Below, piece by piece: positions 33,270 to 41,761 of a stretch of DNA of 45,969 bases. The stretch is from assembly GCA_030693145.1 (NCBI GenBank), contig JAUYBI010000074.1, positions 1 through 45,969 on the forward strand, read 5' to 3'. The notes under the pieces are model-generated. The model was not told where the DNA came from. It ran no database searches and was given only the letters and a program-made list of their open reading frames with translations. This stretch comes from Candidatus Omnitrophota bacterium. GTDB lineage: Bacteria; Omnitrophota; Gorgyraeia; Gygaellales; Profunditerraquicolaceae. Made by a program: the position numbers and the translations under genes. Every line of letters starts with the position of its first letter. The first letter of the stretch is position 1.

Positions 33270-34558
33270 CGAATAAACCGGTAATCACAAATAATATTGC
33301 TCCGGTAACGCAGAATTTTTATGGCTTGGGTATTGCTCCCAAGATCCTGGATATTCTAGAGCGGATGAAGTTTAAGGTTCCTACGCCTATTCAGCTAAAG
33401 GCGATTCCTCTGGCTTTGGAAGGAAAGGATATCGTGGGGATTGCGCAGACCGGAACCGGTAAAACGCATTCCTTTGCTATTCCCATGGTTCAGCGCCTGG
33501 TGCAGAAAAAAGGTATCGGGTTAGTCCTGGCTCCTACACGAGAATTGGCGATTCAGATTGATGAAGCTTTTCAGGAAATCGCGCGTGCTTTTGGCATGCG
33601 CACTGCCTGTTTGATTGGCGGGGCGCCGATGCCGCCTCAGGTGCAGGCTTTGCGCCGGGATCCCCAAATTGTGATTGCCACACCCGGAAGATTGATTGAT
33701 CATATGTCACAGTGGAACTTTCTGCCGGATAGCGTCGTTATGCTTGTTCTGGATGAAGCGGACCGTATGTTGGATATGGGGTTTGCTCCGCAAATCGATA
33801 AAATTTTACGTTTCCTGCCTCGCGATAGACAAACCATGCTTTTCTCGGCGACTATGCCTAAAGAGATCATGAATATCGCCACTAAGTATATGAAATTACC
33901 TTTGAGCGTGGAGATTGCTCCTTCCGGTACTACCGTGGAGAAGGTGACTCAGGAATTGTTTATTGTTAAGAAAGAAGCTAAAACGCAGTTACTTAAAAAA
34001 CTTCTGGGCCAATACCACGGCTCAGTATTATTATTTTCACGCACTAAGCATAATGCCAAAAAAATTGTCCGCTCAATCAGGGATATGGGGCATTCCGCTT
34101 CCGAAATACATTCTAACCGTTCTCTTGCCCAGCGCCGGGATGCCTTAGAAGGTTTTAAGGCCGGCAAATATCGGGTGCTGGTAGCTACGGATATTGCTTC
34201 CCGCGGTATTGACGTAACCGGAATTGAGCTGGTGCTTAATTATGATTTGCCTGAAGATGCGGAAAATTATGTGCACCGTATCGGCCGCACTGCCCGCGCC
34301 GTGCATAAGGGGCATGCGATTTCTTTTGCTACTCCGGATCAGGGCCATGATGTGCGGGATATTGAAAAACTTATTAAAGCCACTTTGCCGGTTTCAAAAC
34401 ACGCGGAGCTTACTCTGGATAAATTCGGTGAAGCTAGCCATCAATCTGGCCGGTCTCCGGCTCGTCAATCCAGTCATGGGCATTCTAGGCCTGGGCAATC
34501 TAGTCATGGCCAGGCTAAAAAACCTTTTAAATACCCCAAACCCAAGTTTTATCGCTAG
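33266..34558 (+). CDS. rhlE: DEAD-box ATP-dependent RNA helicase (RhlE-like)
   Basis: A 430-residue helicase with all motifs: Q motif (PTPIQLKAIP), motif I (AQTGTGKT), Ia (APTRELAIQ), Ib (TPGRLID), II (DEADRMLDMGF), III (SAT), IV to VI including ATDIASRGIDV and HRIGRTAR. The basic tail has a repeated S-G-H-pattern (HQSGRSPARQSSHGHSRPGQ) typical of RhlE-type C-terminal RNA-binding extensions. It unwinds RNA duplexes in ribosome assembly or decay. Its start overlaps the small zinc-finger ORF. Confidence 0.92.
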   Translation: MTNKPVITNNIAPVTQNFYGLGIAPKILDILERMKFKVPTPIQLKAIPLALEGKDIVGIAQTGTGKTHSFAIPMVQRLVQKKGIGLVLAPTRELAIQIDEAFQEIARAFGMRTACLIGGAPMPPQVQALRRDPQIVIATPGRLIDHMSQWNFLPDSVVMLVLDEADRMLDMGFAPQIDKILRFLPRDRQTMLFSATMPKEIMNIATKYMKLPLSVEIAPSGTTVEKVTQELFIVKKEAKTQLLKKLLGQYHGSVLLFSRTKHNAKKIVRSIRDMGHSASEIHSNRSLAQRRDALEGFKAGKYRVLVATDIASRGIDVTGIELVLNYDLPEDAENYVHRIGRTARAVHKGHAISFATPDQGHDVRDIEKLIKATLPVSKHAELTLDKFGEASHQSGRSPARQSSHGHSRPGQSSHGQAKKPFKYPKPKFYR

Positions 34559-34576
34559 TAAATATAAAGACCCCCT

Positions 34577-34806
34577 CTACTACAATAGTAGGGTGGGTTT
34601 AAACCCACCCTACTATTGTAGTATGGTTTAAACCCACCCTACTATTGTAGTATGGTTTAAACCCACCCTACTATTGTAGGGGTTTAAATCCACGTTACTA
34701 TTGTAGGGGTTTAAATCCACGTTACTATTGTAGGGGTTTAAATCCACGTTACTATTGTAGGGGTTTAAACCCACCCTACTGAAAGTCAGCAGAGTTTAAT
34801 ATAATG
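34577..34806. repeat. Palindromic repeat locus 8 with two tandem arrays
   Basis: One full palindrome is followed by two 29-base units (GTATGGTTTAAACCCACCCT then ACTATTGTA; 34621-34649, 34650-34678), then three identical 27-base units (GGGGTTTAAATCCACGTTAC then TATTGTA; 34679-34759), then a canonical right arm. It ends GAAAGTCAGCAGAGTTTAAT plus ATAATG, the exact complement of the left terminus of locus 2. It fills most of the 302-base gap between the helicase and the MFS gene. There are no unique spacers, so this is not a CRISPR array. Confidence 0.92.
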
Positions 34807-34824
34807 GTTTTTTAAAGTTATCCC

Positions 34825-34852
34825 TTGTTTTTTTATCCTTCCGTTTTATAAT
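34825..34852 (+). promoter_or_regulatory. Promoter of the MFS-cbiM genes, nearly leaderless
   Basis: TTGTTT at 34825-34830 and TATAAT at 34847-34852 with a 16-base spacer. The ATG at 34861 is only eight bases beyond the -10, where transcription would start, and no ribosome binding site is visible. Confidence 0.55.
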
Positions 34853-34860
34853 AATTAGCA

Positions 34861-36072
34861 ATGAATAATCAGAAAAAATCCGCATTTAAACTAATTTTAC
34901 TTTTTGGGTTAGTCAGCCTTTTCGGAGATATGGTTTATGAAGGGGCGCGCTCCGTCAATGGACCGTATCTTAAAACGCTCGGCGCTAATGCGGCAATCGT
35001 GGGCCTGGTTGCCGGTTTGGCCGAATTCTTAGGCTATGCCGTGCGTTTGGCTGCGGGATATTTTGCGGATAAGACTAAGGCTTATTGGCTGTTTACTTTT
35101 TTAGGTTACGGATTACTGGTCAGCGTGCCTCTGCTTGCGCTTACCGGTATCTGGCAGGTGGCGGTTGTTTTCATTATTATAGAAAGATTAGGCAAGGCTT
35201 TACGCAGCCCGGCTAAAGATACCATTCTTTCACAGGCCACTAAACAAGTAGGCACGGGAATTGGTTTCGCCATCGCCGAAGTGCTGGATCAGATCGGCGC
35301 GATTAGTGGGCCGCTAATCTTTTCTATACTTTTTGTGGTTATCGGTAAAGGGGATAGGTCTCTGGCGGATTATCAGCACGGATACGCTTTGCTTTGGATT
35401 CCTTTGGTTTTAGTTTTGGTTTGTATTTTCTTTGCGCATCGGGCTGTTCCTCATCCTGAAGTTTTAGAAACTTCGGCAGCTAAGCCTTTGGAATCAGATA
35501 AATTAAGCAAAGTTTTTTGGATCTATACGGCTTTTACTTTTGTGACTACTTTGGGTTTTGCTAATTTTGCCTTAATCGGTTTTCATTTTAAAGCCAGGCA
35601 TGTGTTGACGGACGCGCAGATTCCTTTGTTTTACGCTTTAGCCATGGGGGTGGATGCGGCAGCGGCCCTGGCGATTGGTAAAACTTATGATATTTTTAAG
35701 GCTAAGCGCGGTAATGAGAAGGCGGGTTTAATTACCTTAATTGCCATTCCTGTTTTTTCATTATTAATACCGGGGTTAGTTTTTTCTACAAAATTTTCAT
35801 GGGTGCTGGCCGGGGTAATTATCTGGGGTATTGTGATGGGTTGTCATGAAACCGTGATGAAGTCGGCGATTGCGGACCTGACTCCCTTAAAGAAACGGGG
35901 GACAGGTTATGGAATATTTAATGCGGCTTATGGCCTGGCGATTTTTATTGGCAGTGCGATCACGGGGTTGCTTTATGAATACTCTATATCTACCGTTATA
36001 ATTATGAGCGTGGTTATCGAAATAGCGGCGATCCCGGTATTTTTTATCATGCGTAAGGAGGCTTTAAAATAA
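34861..36072 (+). CDS. Major facilitator superfamily transporter
   Basis: A 403-residue protein with about 12 hydrophobic segments in two halves. The loop after helix 2-3 has AGYFADKTKAYW, similar to the GxxxDRxxxR MFS signature, and RLGKALRSPAKDTILSQATK after helix 4. A second-half GIVMGCHETVMKSAIADLTP resembles sequences of a widespread uncharacterised MFS group. The substrate is unknown. It lies one base before cbiM, so a role in metal or cofactor transport is possible by context. Promoter and start suggest a leaderless mRNA. Confidence 0.82.
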   Translation: MNNQKKSAFKLILLFGLVSLFGDMVYEGARSVNGPYLKTLGANAAIVGLVAGLAEFLGYAVRLAAGYFADKTKAYWLFTFLGYGLLVSVPLLALTGIWQVAVVFIIIERLGKALRSPAKDTILSQATKQVGTGIGFAIAEVLDQIGAISGPLIFSILFVVIGKGDRSLADYQHGYALLWIPLVLVLVCIFFAHRAVPHPEVLETSAAKPLESDKLSKVFWIYTAFTFVTTLGFANFALIGFHFKARHVLTDAQIPLFYALAMGVDAAAALAIGKTYDIFKAKRGNEKAGLITLIAIPVFSLLIPGLVFSTKFSWVLAGVIIWGIVMGCHETVMKSAIADLTPLKKRGTGYGIFNAAYGLAIFIGSAITGLLYEYSISTVIIMSVVIEIAAIPVFFIMRKEALK

Positions 36073-36073
36073 T

Positions 36074-36745
36074 ATGCATATACCTGATGGATATTTAGGG
36101 CCGGCGACCTGTGGAGTTTTTTACGCGGTTATGTTGCCGATTTGGACAGCCGCTGCAAAAATTGTTAAGCGAACCTTAAATGCAAAACAAGTTCCGATGC
36201 TGGCTATTGGCGCGGCGTTTAGTTTTGTGATTATGATGTTGAATATTCCTATTCCCGGAGGAACAACCGGTCATGCCGTAGGTGCTGTTTTAGTGGCGAT
36301 ACTGTTAGGCCCTTGGGCAGCTTGTATTGCCATTACCGTGGCGCTGGTAATTCAGGCGTTATTATTTGGCGATGGAGGGATCACTGCTATCGGAGCCAAC
36401 TGTTTTAATATGGCATTTGTAATGCCGTTTACCGGCTATTATATTTATAAAGCGATAAGTTATAAAGCTCCTGTAGGCTCAAAAAGAAGAGTGGTTGCCG
36501 CCGGAATTGCCGGATATGTAGCGCTGAATATTGCCGCCGGGTTAACTGGCCTGGAATTTGGATTGCAGCCGTTACTGCATCATACCGCAACTGGCCAGGC
36601 GTTGTATTGTCCTTATGGATTAAAGGTGGCGGTGCCGGTGATGCTGGGTGAGCATCTTTTAATATTTGGATGGGTGGAAGCAATTGTTACGGCATTGGTA
36701 ATAAAATATTTACAAAAAAATTCTCCGGAGCTATTAATCGGGTAG
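36074..36745 (+). CDS. cbiM: CbiM/NikM, ECF cobalt or nickel transporter substrate component
   Basis: A 223-residue membrane protein with the defining N-terminus MHIPDGYLGP, where Met1-His2 coordinate the metal, and NIPIPGGTTGHAVGAVLVAI with the second conserved His. It captures Co2+ or Ni2+ for an energy-coupling-factor transporter. Start is fixed by the His2 rule and lies one base after the MFS stop. The partner N component follows after repeat locus 9; Q lies 8 kb downstream, and the ATPase is not in the window. Confidence 0.93.
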   Translation: MHIPDGYLGPATCGVFYAVMLPIWTAAAKIVKRTLNAKQVPMLAIGAAFSFVIMMLNIPIPGGTTGHAVGAVLVAILLGPWAACIAITVALVIQALLFGDGGITAIGANCFNMAFVMPFTGYYIYKAISYKAPVGSKRRVVAAGIAGYVALNIAAGLTGLEFGLQPLLHHTATGQALYCPYGLKVAVPVMLGEHLLIFGWVEAIVTALVIKYLQKNSPELLIG

Positions 36746-36746
36746 T

Positions 36747-36790
36747 ATCAATTACCGTAGGGGAGGTTTAAACCTCCCCTACGGTTGAAG
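36747..36790. repeat. Palindromic repeat locus 9 between cbiM and the cbiN-like gene
   Basis: A perfect 30-base palindrome at 36755-36784 with half-site CCGTAGGGGAGGTTT. Compared with ACAGTAG/CTACTGT in other loci, both arms carry the matching change (ACCGTAG/CTACGGT). No terminal repeats remain. Confidence 0.9.
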
Positions 36791-36797
36791 GTGAATA

Positions 36798-37127
36798 ATG
36801 AAACTCATTAATAAACTTTGGTTAGGGTTAGGTATTTTAATTATTCTTTCTCCGTTGGGCCTAATATTGCCCGAGCATTTTAAGGCGGGTTCAGCCTGGG
36901 GAGAATGGGGAGTAGGCGAGATTCAGAAGCTAGCCGGTTATATTCCCAAAGGCCTGGATAAATTTTCCCATCTTTGGAGCGCGCCGCTTCCCGATTACGC
37001 ATTTAGGGGAGGGGAAGGAGAATCTGTTCTAGTTTTAAGCCTTTCTTATATTCTGTCCGCGGTTATCGGGGTATTTATTTGTATTGGTGTTGTATTCATA
37101 TTGGGTAAATTTTTAAGCAAAAAATAA
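36798..37127 (+). CDS. CbiN/PDGLE-type component of the cobalt or nickel transporter
   Basis: A 109-residue protein with membrane segments at about 7-24 and 83-105. The loop has the PDGLE-like pattern (AGYIPKGLDKFSHLWSAPLP followed by DYAF) seen in CbiN/NikN small subunits and in CbiM-CbiN fusions. It assists metal loading into CbiM. ATG 36798 lies 52 bases after cbiM, with GAAGGTGAATA upstream that is partly formed by the flank of repeat locus 9. Confidence 0.8.
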   Translation: MKLINKLWLGLGILIILSPLGLILPEHFKAGSAWGEWGVGEIQKLAGYIPKGLDKFSHLWSAPLPDYAFRGGEGESVLVLSLSYILSAVIGVFICIGVVFILGKFLSKK

Positions 37128-37132
37128 TAATA

Positions 37133-37358
37133 GTGACTTTTATTAATTATCAATTACAGTAGGGTGGGTTTAAACCCTTTTATTAATTAACAATAGTAGG
37201 GTGGGTTTAAACCCACCCTACTATTGTTAATAAGCTATGTAGGGGAGGTAAACCCACCCTACTATTGTTAATAAGCTATGTAGGGGAGGTAAACCCACCC
37301 TACTATTGTTAATAAGCTATGTAGGGGAGGTTTAAACCTCCCCTGCTGTTGAAAATCT
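37133..37358. repeat. Palindromic repeat locus 10 with 41-base tandem array
   Basis: After two left-arm units, three tandem 41-base units (AAACCCACCCTACTATTGTT ... GTAGGGGAGGT) lie at 37209-37249, 37250-37290 and 37291-37331. Each joins a right half of one core type to a left half of the other. The end is a GTAGGGGAGGTTT unit with one mismatch (CCTGCTG). It fills the 310-base gap between the cbiN-like gene and gcvT apart from the promoter. Confidence 0.92.
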
Positions 37359-37390
37359 TGTCAATTTTTTTAAGTAAAAATTTAAATTTG

Positions 37391-37399
37391 TGCTATAAT
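37391..37399 (+). promoter_or_regulatory. Extended -10 promoter of the gcv operon
   Basis: TGCTATAAT at 37391-37399 is a perfect extended -10 39 bases upstream of gcvT. No good -35 lies at the right distance. No glycine riboswitch is recognisable in the short leader. Confidence 0.5.
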
Positions 37400-37437
37400 T
37401 CTTAAAATTATCTAAATCATTTAATAAAGAATATACC

Positions 37438-38511
37438 ATGTTAAAAACCCCGCTTTATGAAACTCATCTTGCGCTTGGCGCAAAAATGGCTCCTTTTGGC
37501 GGATGGATGATGCCCATTCAATATCAAGGGATATTGGCGGAGCATGCGCATACCCGGAGGAGTGTTTCCGTGTTTGATATTTGCCATATGGGTGAATTTA
37601 TGCTCCAAGCCGATCCGGCCTTAAGCGGTTTTGACCGCCTGGTTACTCAGAATATAACCGCGATGCTTCCGGGTACCTGTCGTTATGGTTTTATGCTTAA
37701 TGAGCAGGCAGGAATACTGGATGATCTTATTGTTTATCGGATAAATAAGGCCAGTTGGATGATCGTAGTTAATGCTGTCACAACTCCCGGCGACTTGGCG
37801 CATTTAAAAGAAAATCTTTTTGCGGGATACTCTTTGGAAGACGTGTCTAGTAAGATGGCCAAGCTTGATGTGCAGGGGCCGCAGTCTCAGGAGGTATTAA
37901 AAAATATTTTCGGCCAGAAATTAGAAGAGCTTAACTATTATACTTTTTCGGAATTTAAAATTTTTGATCATCAAAGTTGCATCGTTAGCCGGACCGGCTA
38001 TACCGGGGAATTGGGTTATGAGATTTACATTGCCGATGATTATGTCGGCAGGCTTTGGGAGCTTTTGCTTAAAGATACACGAGTAAAACCGGCAGGCTTA
38101 GGCTGCCGGGATACCTTACGTTTAGAAATGAGTTATCCTCTTTATGGCCAGGATTTGGATACGCTGCATACGCCATTAGCCGCGGGCCTGATGAAATTCG
38201 TTGATTTATCCAAGGATTTTATCGGCCGGGAGGCTTTGGCCAGAGAGCAAGAGAATTGTCCCAAGGAGCATTTGATTTATTTCCAGGCAGATTCCCGGCG
38301 GGCACCGCGCCATGGTTTTGCGATATTGGATAAAGGCCGGAAAATTGGTACGGTAACCAGCGGTTCTTTTTCTCCCAGCCTGGGTGTGGGTATCGGGATG
38401 GGGTATGTGGCGGGTAATTATGATATTGGTGCGCAGCTTGTAGTTAAGCAAGAGGCTGCGGAAATTCCGGTTGCAGTTGTTAAGAGGGTTTTCTTGAATA
38501 AAAAGTTATGA
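37438..38511 (+). CDS. gcvT: GcvT aminomethyltransferase (T protein)
   Basis: A 357-residue glycine cleavage T protein, which moves the aminomethyl carbon from H protein to tetrahydrofolate, releasing ammonia. Matches are LKTPLYETHLALGAKMAPFG, GWMMPIQYQGI, DICHMGEF, YGFMLNEQAGILDDLIVYR, LDVQGPQSQ, SRTGYTGELGYEIY and GLGCRDTLRLEMSYPLYGQD. Full length. First gene of a gcvT-gcvH-gcvPA-gcvPB operon behind repeat locus 10. Confidence 0.95.
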   Translation: MLKTPLYETHLALGAKMAPFGGWMMPIQYQGILAEHAHTRRSVSVFDICHMGEFMLQADPALSGFDRLVTQNITAMLPGTCRYGFMLNEQAGILDDLIVYRINKASWMIVVNAVTTPGDLAHLKENLFAGYSLEDVSSKMAKLDVQGPQSQEVLKNIFGQKLEELNYYTFSEFKIFDHQSCIVSRTGYTGELGYEIYIADDYVGRLWELLLKDTRVKPAGLGCRDTLRLEMSYPLYGQDLDTLHTPLAAGLMKFVDLSKDFIGREALAREQENCPKEHLIYFQADSRRAPRHGFAILDKGRKIGTVTSGSFSPSLGVGIGMGYVAGNYDIGAQLVVKQEAAEIPVAVVKRVFLNKKL

Positions 38512-38527
38512 AATAAAGGGAGTCTTA

Positions 38528-38917
38528 ATGAATATACCAAAGAATCTTTTTTACACCAAGGATCATGAGTGGGCGAGGATTGAAGGCAAGGTTGCTTATA
38601 TCGGGATCACGGATTACGCCGCGCATTCTTTAGGAGATATTACTTTTGTCCAGCTGCCTAAAATAGGTGAACTGCTCAAGCAGTCAGCTTATTGCGCGAC
38701 AGTAGAATCGGTTAAAGCCGCCTCGGATGTATATGTTCCTTTATCGGGGAAGGTTTTGTCGGTAAATACACAGTTGGCCACTAATCCGGAGTTGATTAAT
38801 CAGTCTGCGTATGAGCAAGGTTATTTTTTCTCAATGGAATTTTCTGATGCAGCAGAAAAAGCCAAGCTGATGGACTCGGCTAGTTACCAGCAGTATGTAG
38901 AAGGGCTTTCTAAATGA
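38528..38917 (+). CDS. gcvH: GcvH lipoyl carrier protein (H protein)
   Basis: A 129-residue H protein. The lipoylated residue is Lys63 in ATVESVKAASDVYVP. HEWARIEGKVAYIGITDYAA is the family N-terminus and EGYFFSM-like EQGYFFSMEFSD the C-terminal part. ATG 38528 follows AAGGGAG. The stop overlaps the gcvPA start by four bases. Confidence 0.95.
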   Translation: MNIPKNLFYTKDHEWARIEGKVAYIGITDYAAHSLGDITFVQLPKIGELLKQSAYCATVESVKAASDVYVPLSGKVLSVNTQLATNPELINQSAYEQGYFFSMEFSDAAEKAKLMDSASYQQYVEGLSK

Positions 38918-40245
38918 GTTATATTCCGCACACAGCAGAGGACATTCAACAGATGCTCTCTGTAATTGGAGTCAAGAGTATTGATGAACTTTTTAAAGAT
39001 ATACCCCTGGGTTTAAGGCCAAAATCTTTTAACCTGCCCGCGTCAAAATCAGAGTTCCAGGTAACGCAAACTTTACATAAACTCGCGGCCAAGAATGCCA
39101 CCGGCCTGGTTAATTTCGTGGGAGCCGGTTTCTATGACCATTTTATTCCTGCCGCCGTGGATGCGCTGGTTAGCCGTTCGGAATTTTATACCGCTTATAC
39201 GCCGTATCAGCCGGAGTGCGCGCAAGGCTGGTTGCAGGCAATCTATGAATATCAAAGTATTATCTGTGAGTTGACCGGGTTGGATGTTTCCAATGCTTCT
39301 TTATATGATGGCGGTACTGCTCTCTTTGAAGCGATGATGATGGCCTTGCGGCATACGGGACGGAATAAAATTATTCTGGATAGCGGAGTCAATTTGATTT
39401 ACCGCACCATGCTCTATACTTATACTTTAAATCTGGCAATCGAATTCGTGGAGATTCCGGTTGTGCATGGGCAGAGCTGCCGGGAAGAATTATTTAAGTA
39501 TTTGGATGATCAGACGGCCGCGGTAATCTTTCAGAACCCTAATTTTTTTGGCGCGGTTGATGACTACAGCGATATGGTTGAGCAGGTGCATAAGTTTGGC
39601 GCCCTGGCGATTGAGGTAGCGTATCCGGTATCTTTAGGTATGTTAAAAACCCCGCAAGAGATGGGATTTGACATTGCGATAGGGGAGGGGCAGAGTTTAG
39701 GGATCCCGCTTTCTTTTGGCGGGCCGTATCTGGGATTTATGGCGGCAAGAAGCCAGTTAGTGCGCCAGATGCCCGGCAGGATTGTGGGCTCGACGGTGGA
39801 TAGCGATGGCAGGAGAGGTTTCGTTTTGACCTTACAGACACGCGAACAGCATATCCGCCGGGAAAAAGCAACCTCTAATATCTGTTCAAACGAAGCGCTC
39901 TGCGCTTTACGCGCCGTTGTGTTTATTTCTCTTTTAGGCAGAGAGGGTTTTAAAGAATTAGCCGAGCATAACTATCAGAAGGCGGAGTTTGCCAAAGAAA
40001 CATTATCCAGGATCAATGGTGTGCAGGTAAAACGTTCTTCCCCTACTTTTAATGAATTTACGGTTCTTCTGCCGCGCCACGCGGATGAAGTAGTGCGTCG
40101 GATGATTGATAAAGGTTTTGCTTGCGGTTTCCCGTTGGGCAGGTTTTATCAAGGCCTGGATAACTATTTATTAATCGCGGTTACGGAAAAAAGAACCAAG
40201 GAAGAGATTTGCCGGCTCGCGGATAGCCTGGAGGCAGTTTTATGA
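38914..40245 (+). CDS. gcvPA: GcvPA, glycine decarboxylase subunit 1
   Basis: A 443-residue N-terminal half of the PLP-dependent glycine decarboxylase. Signatures are YIPHTAEDIQQMLSVIGVKS, NFVGAGFYDHFIPAAVDALV, YTPYQPECAQGWLQAIYEYQ, NASLYDGGTALFEAMMMALR, ALAIEVAYPVSLG, and QTREQHIRREKATSNICSNE. It lacks the catalytic Lys, which is in subunit 2. Its TGA stop (40243-40245) is the first triplet of the dispersed palindrome that fills the gap to gcvPB. Confidence 0.95.
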   Translation: MSYIPHTAEDIQQMLSVIGVKSIDELFKDIPLGLRPKSFNLPASKSEFQVTQTLHKLAAKNATGLVNFVGAGFYDHFIPAAVDALVSRSEFYTAYTPYQPECAQGWLQAIYEYQSIICELTGLDVSNASLYDGGTALFEAMMMALRHTGRNKIILDSGVNLIYRTMLYTYTLNLAIEFVEIPVVHGQSCREELFKYLDDQTAAVIFQNPNFFGAVDDYSDMVEQVHKFGALAIEVAYPVSLGMLKTPQEMGFDIAIGEGQSLGIPLSFGGPYLGFMAARSQLVRQMPGRIVGSTVDSDGRRGFVLTLQTREQHIRREKATSNICSNEALCALRAVVFISLLGREGFKELAEHNYQKAEFAKETLSRINGVQVKRSSPTFNEFTVLLPRHADEVVRRMIDKGFACGFPLGRFYQGLDNYLLIAVTEKRTKEEICRLADSLEAVL

Positions 40246-40301
40246 ACCCATTCGACAAGCTCAGGGTTCATCCCGAGCGACTGGAAGGAGTCGAGGGATG
40301 A
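40243..40301 (+). repeat. TTCGACAAGCTCAGG-type palindromic element spanning gcvPA stop and gcvPB start
   Basis: Two nested dyads: TGAACCC (40243-40249) with GGGTTCA (40264-40270), and TCATCCC (40268-40274) with GGGATGA (40295-40301), the second with an inner CGACT/AGTCG pair. The segment CATTCGACAAGCTCAGGG belongs to a dispersed element I recall from many unrelated bacteria. It contributes the gcvPA TGA, the AAGGAG (40285-40290) before gcvPB, and the gcvPB ATG (40298). Confidence 0.8.
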
Positions 40302-41746
40302 GATTAATATTTGAAAAACATAAAGAGGGCCGCCGCGGATTTTCTTATGGCGCAAGTGATGTTGCCGGGGCTAAACCTTTAGCGGGAAAATTTTGCCGCG
40401 CAACTGAGGCGCGCCTGCCTTGTTTAAGTGAATTAGATGTGGTGCGCCACTTTACAAATCTTTCGCGCCTTAATTTTTCCGTGGATACAAATTTTTATCC
40501 GTTGGGTTCATGTACGATGAAGTATAATCCCAAATTTACTGAACGCATTGCTGCTTTTGAGGGGTTTTCGCAGCTGCACCCTTTATTACCGCAACTTTCC
40601 GGCGGAGGGATGCTGGCGCAAGGGGCATTGGAAGTTTTATATGAGTCGGAAAAATTGTTCGCCGAAATTACCGGGATGAGCGCCTTTACTCTGCAGCCTT
40701 TGGCCGGAGCGCACGGGGAGTTGACCGGAGTAATGTTGATTGCCGCCTATCATCAGCATCAAGGTTTGCGGCGTAAATATATTATTGTTGCGGATTCATC
40801 GCATGGTACCAACCCGGCAAGCGCGGCGATTGCCGGCTATGAGGTTAAAGTTATTCCTACCGGCGCGGATGGTTATCTGGATTTAGTCCAGTACAAAAAA
40901 CATTTGAATAATGAAGTGGCGGCAGTGATGTTGACTTGTCCGGATACCCTGGGGATTTTTAATCCGCGGATCAAGGAGATTGCGGATATGGCCCATAGCG
41001 TGGGGGCGCTCTTGTATTATGACGGAGCTAATCTTAACGCGATGCTGGGTAAATGCCGGCCCGGAGATATCGGTTTTGACTTGGTGCATATAAATTTACA
41101 TAAGACTTTTGCTACTCCGCATGGGGGAGGAGGCCCGGGAGCAGGCCCGGTGGGGGTCAGCCAAAGATTAGTTGAGTTTTTACCCATTTCCCGGGTCATC
41201 CGGCGCCTTGATGCAACCTTTGCGTTGGATTATAATTATCCTAAATCTATCGGTTACATCGCGCCTTTTTACGGAAACTTTGGAGTAATCCTTAAAGCTT
41301 ACGCGTATATCCTGGCTCTGGGTAAAGAGGGCCTGATTAAGGCGGCGGAAATTGCGGTGCTCAATGCCAATTATTGTCAGGCCAGGCTTAAAGAGTATTA
41401 TGATTTGCCTTTTGACAAAAGATGTATGCACGAATGCGTTTTTTCCGCGTCCCGCCAGGCAAAAAACGGGGTACACGCGTTGGATATCGCTAAATATTTG
41501 ATTGATCAGGGGTATCATCCGCCGACAATATATTTTCCGCTGATTGTCCAGGAAGCGTTGATGATTGAACCGACAGAAACAGAATCAAAAGAGGCCCTGG
41601 ATGCTTTTATTGACACGATGATTCAGATCGCTGAGTTGGCAAAAAATAATCCTTCCGCGGTTACTCAGTCGCCTCTGAATATGCCGATAAAACGCCTGGA
41701 TGAGGTCAGGGCAGCGCGCCAGCCGGATCTCCGCTGGAAACCGTAA
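40298..41746 (+). CDS. gcvPB: GcvPB, glycine decarboxylase subunit 2
   Basis: A 482-residue C-terminal half of glycine decarboxylase. The PLP lysine is Lys269 (VHINLHKTFATPHGGGGPG). Other signatures are FYPLGSCTMKYNPK, LQPLAGAHGELTG, DSSHGTNPASAAIAG, VMLTCPDTLGIF and YYDGANLNA. The N-terminus MRLIFEKHKEGRRG matches the family, so ATG 40298 is the true start although it lies in a repeat element. AAGGAG seven bases upstream is also inside that element. Confidence 0.95.
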   Translation: MRLIFEKHKEGRRGFSYGASDVAGAKPLAGKFCRATEARLPCLSELDVVRHFTNLSRLNFSVDTNFYPLGSCTMKYNPKFTERIAAFEGFSQLHPLLPQLSGGGMLAQGALEVLYESEKLFAEITGMSAFTLQPLAGAHGELTGVMLIAAYHQHQGLRRKYIIVADSSHGTNPASAAIAGYEVKVIPTGADGYLDLVQYKKHLNNEVAAVMLTCPDTLGIFNPRIKEIADMAHSVGALLYYDGANLNAMLGKCRPGDIGFDLVHINLHKTFATPHGGGGPGAGPVGVSQRLVEFLPISRVIRRLDATFALDYNYPKSIGYIAPFYGNFGVILKAYAYILALGKEGLIKAAEIAVLNANYCQARLKEYYDLPFDKRCMHECVFSASRQAKNGVHALDIAKYLIDQGYHPPTIYFPLIVQEALMIEPTETESKEALDAFIDTMIQIAELAKNNPSAVTQSPLNMPIKRLDEVRAARQPDLRWKP

Positions 41747-41761
41747 ACGAAAAAAAATCAA

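Noticed and set aside
34577-34806. CRISPR array in the tandem 27- and 29-base repeats
   Set aside because: The units are head to tail with no unique spacers, they derive from the right arm of the dispersed palindrome, and no cas gene is in the window.
34559-34860. Cobalamin or nickel/cobalt riboswitch before the MFS-cbiM genes
   Set aside because: The space is repeat locus 8 plus a promoter eight bases from the ATG; no room for a leader aptamer.
37209-37331. CRISPR array with 41-base period
   Set aside because: The three units are identical over their entire length, so there are no spacers; it is a tandem duplication of hybrid palindrome halves.
37359-37437. Glycine riboswitch before gcvT
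   Set aside because: The leader after the extended -10 is under 40 bases, too short for the aptamer, and the upstream DNA is all repeat.
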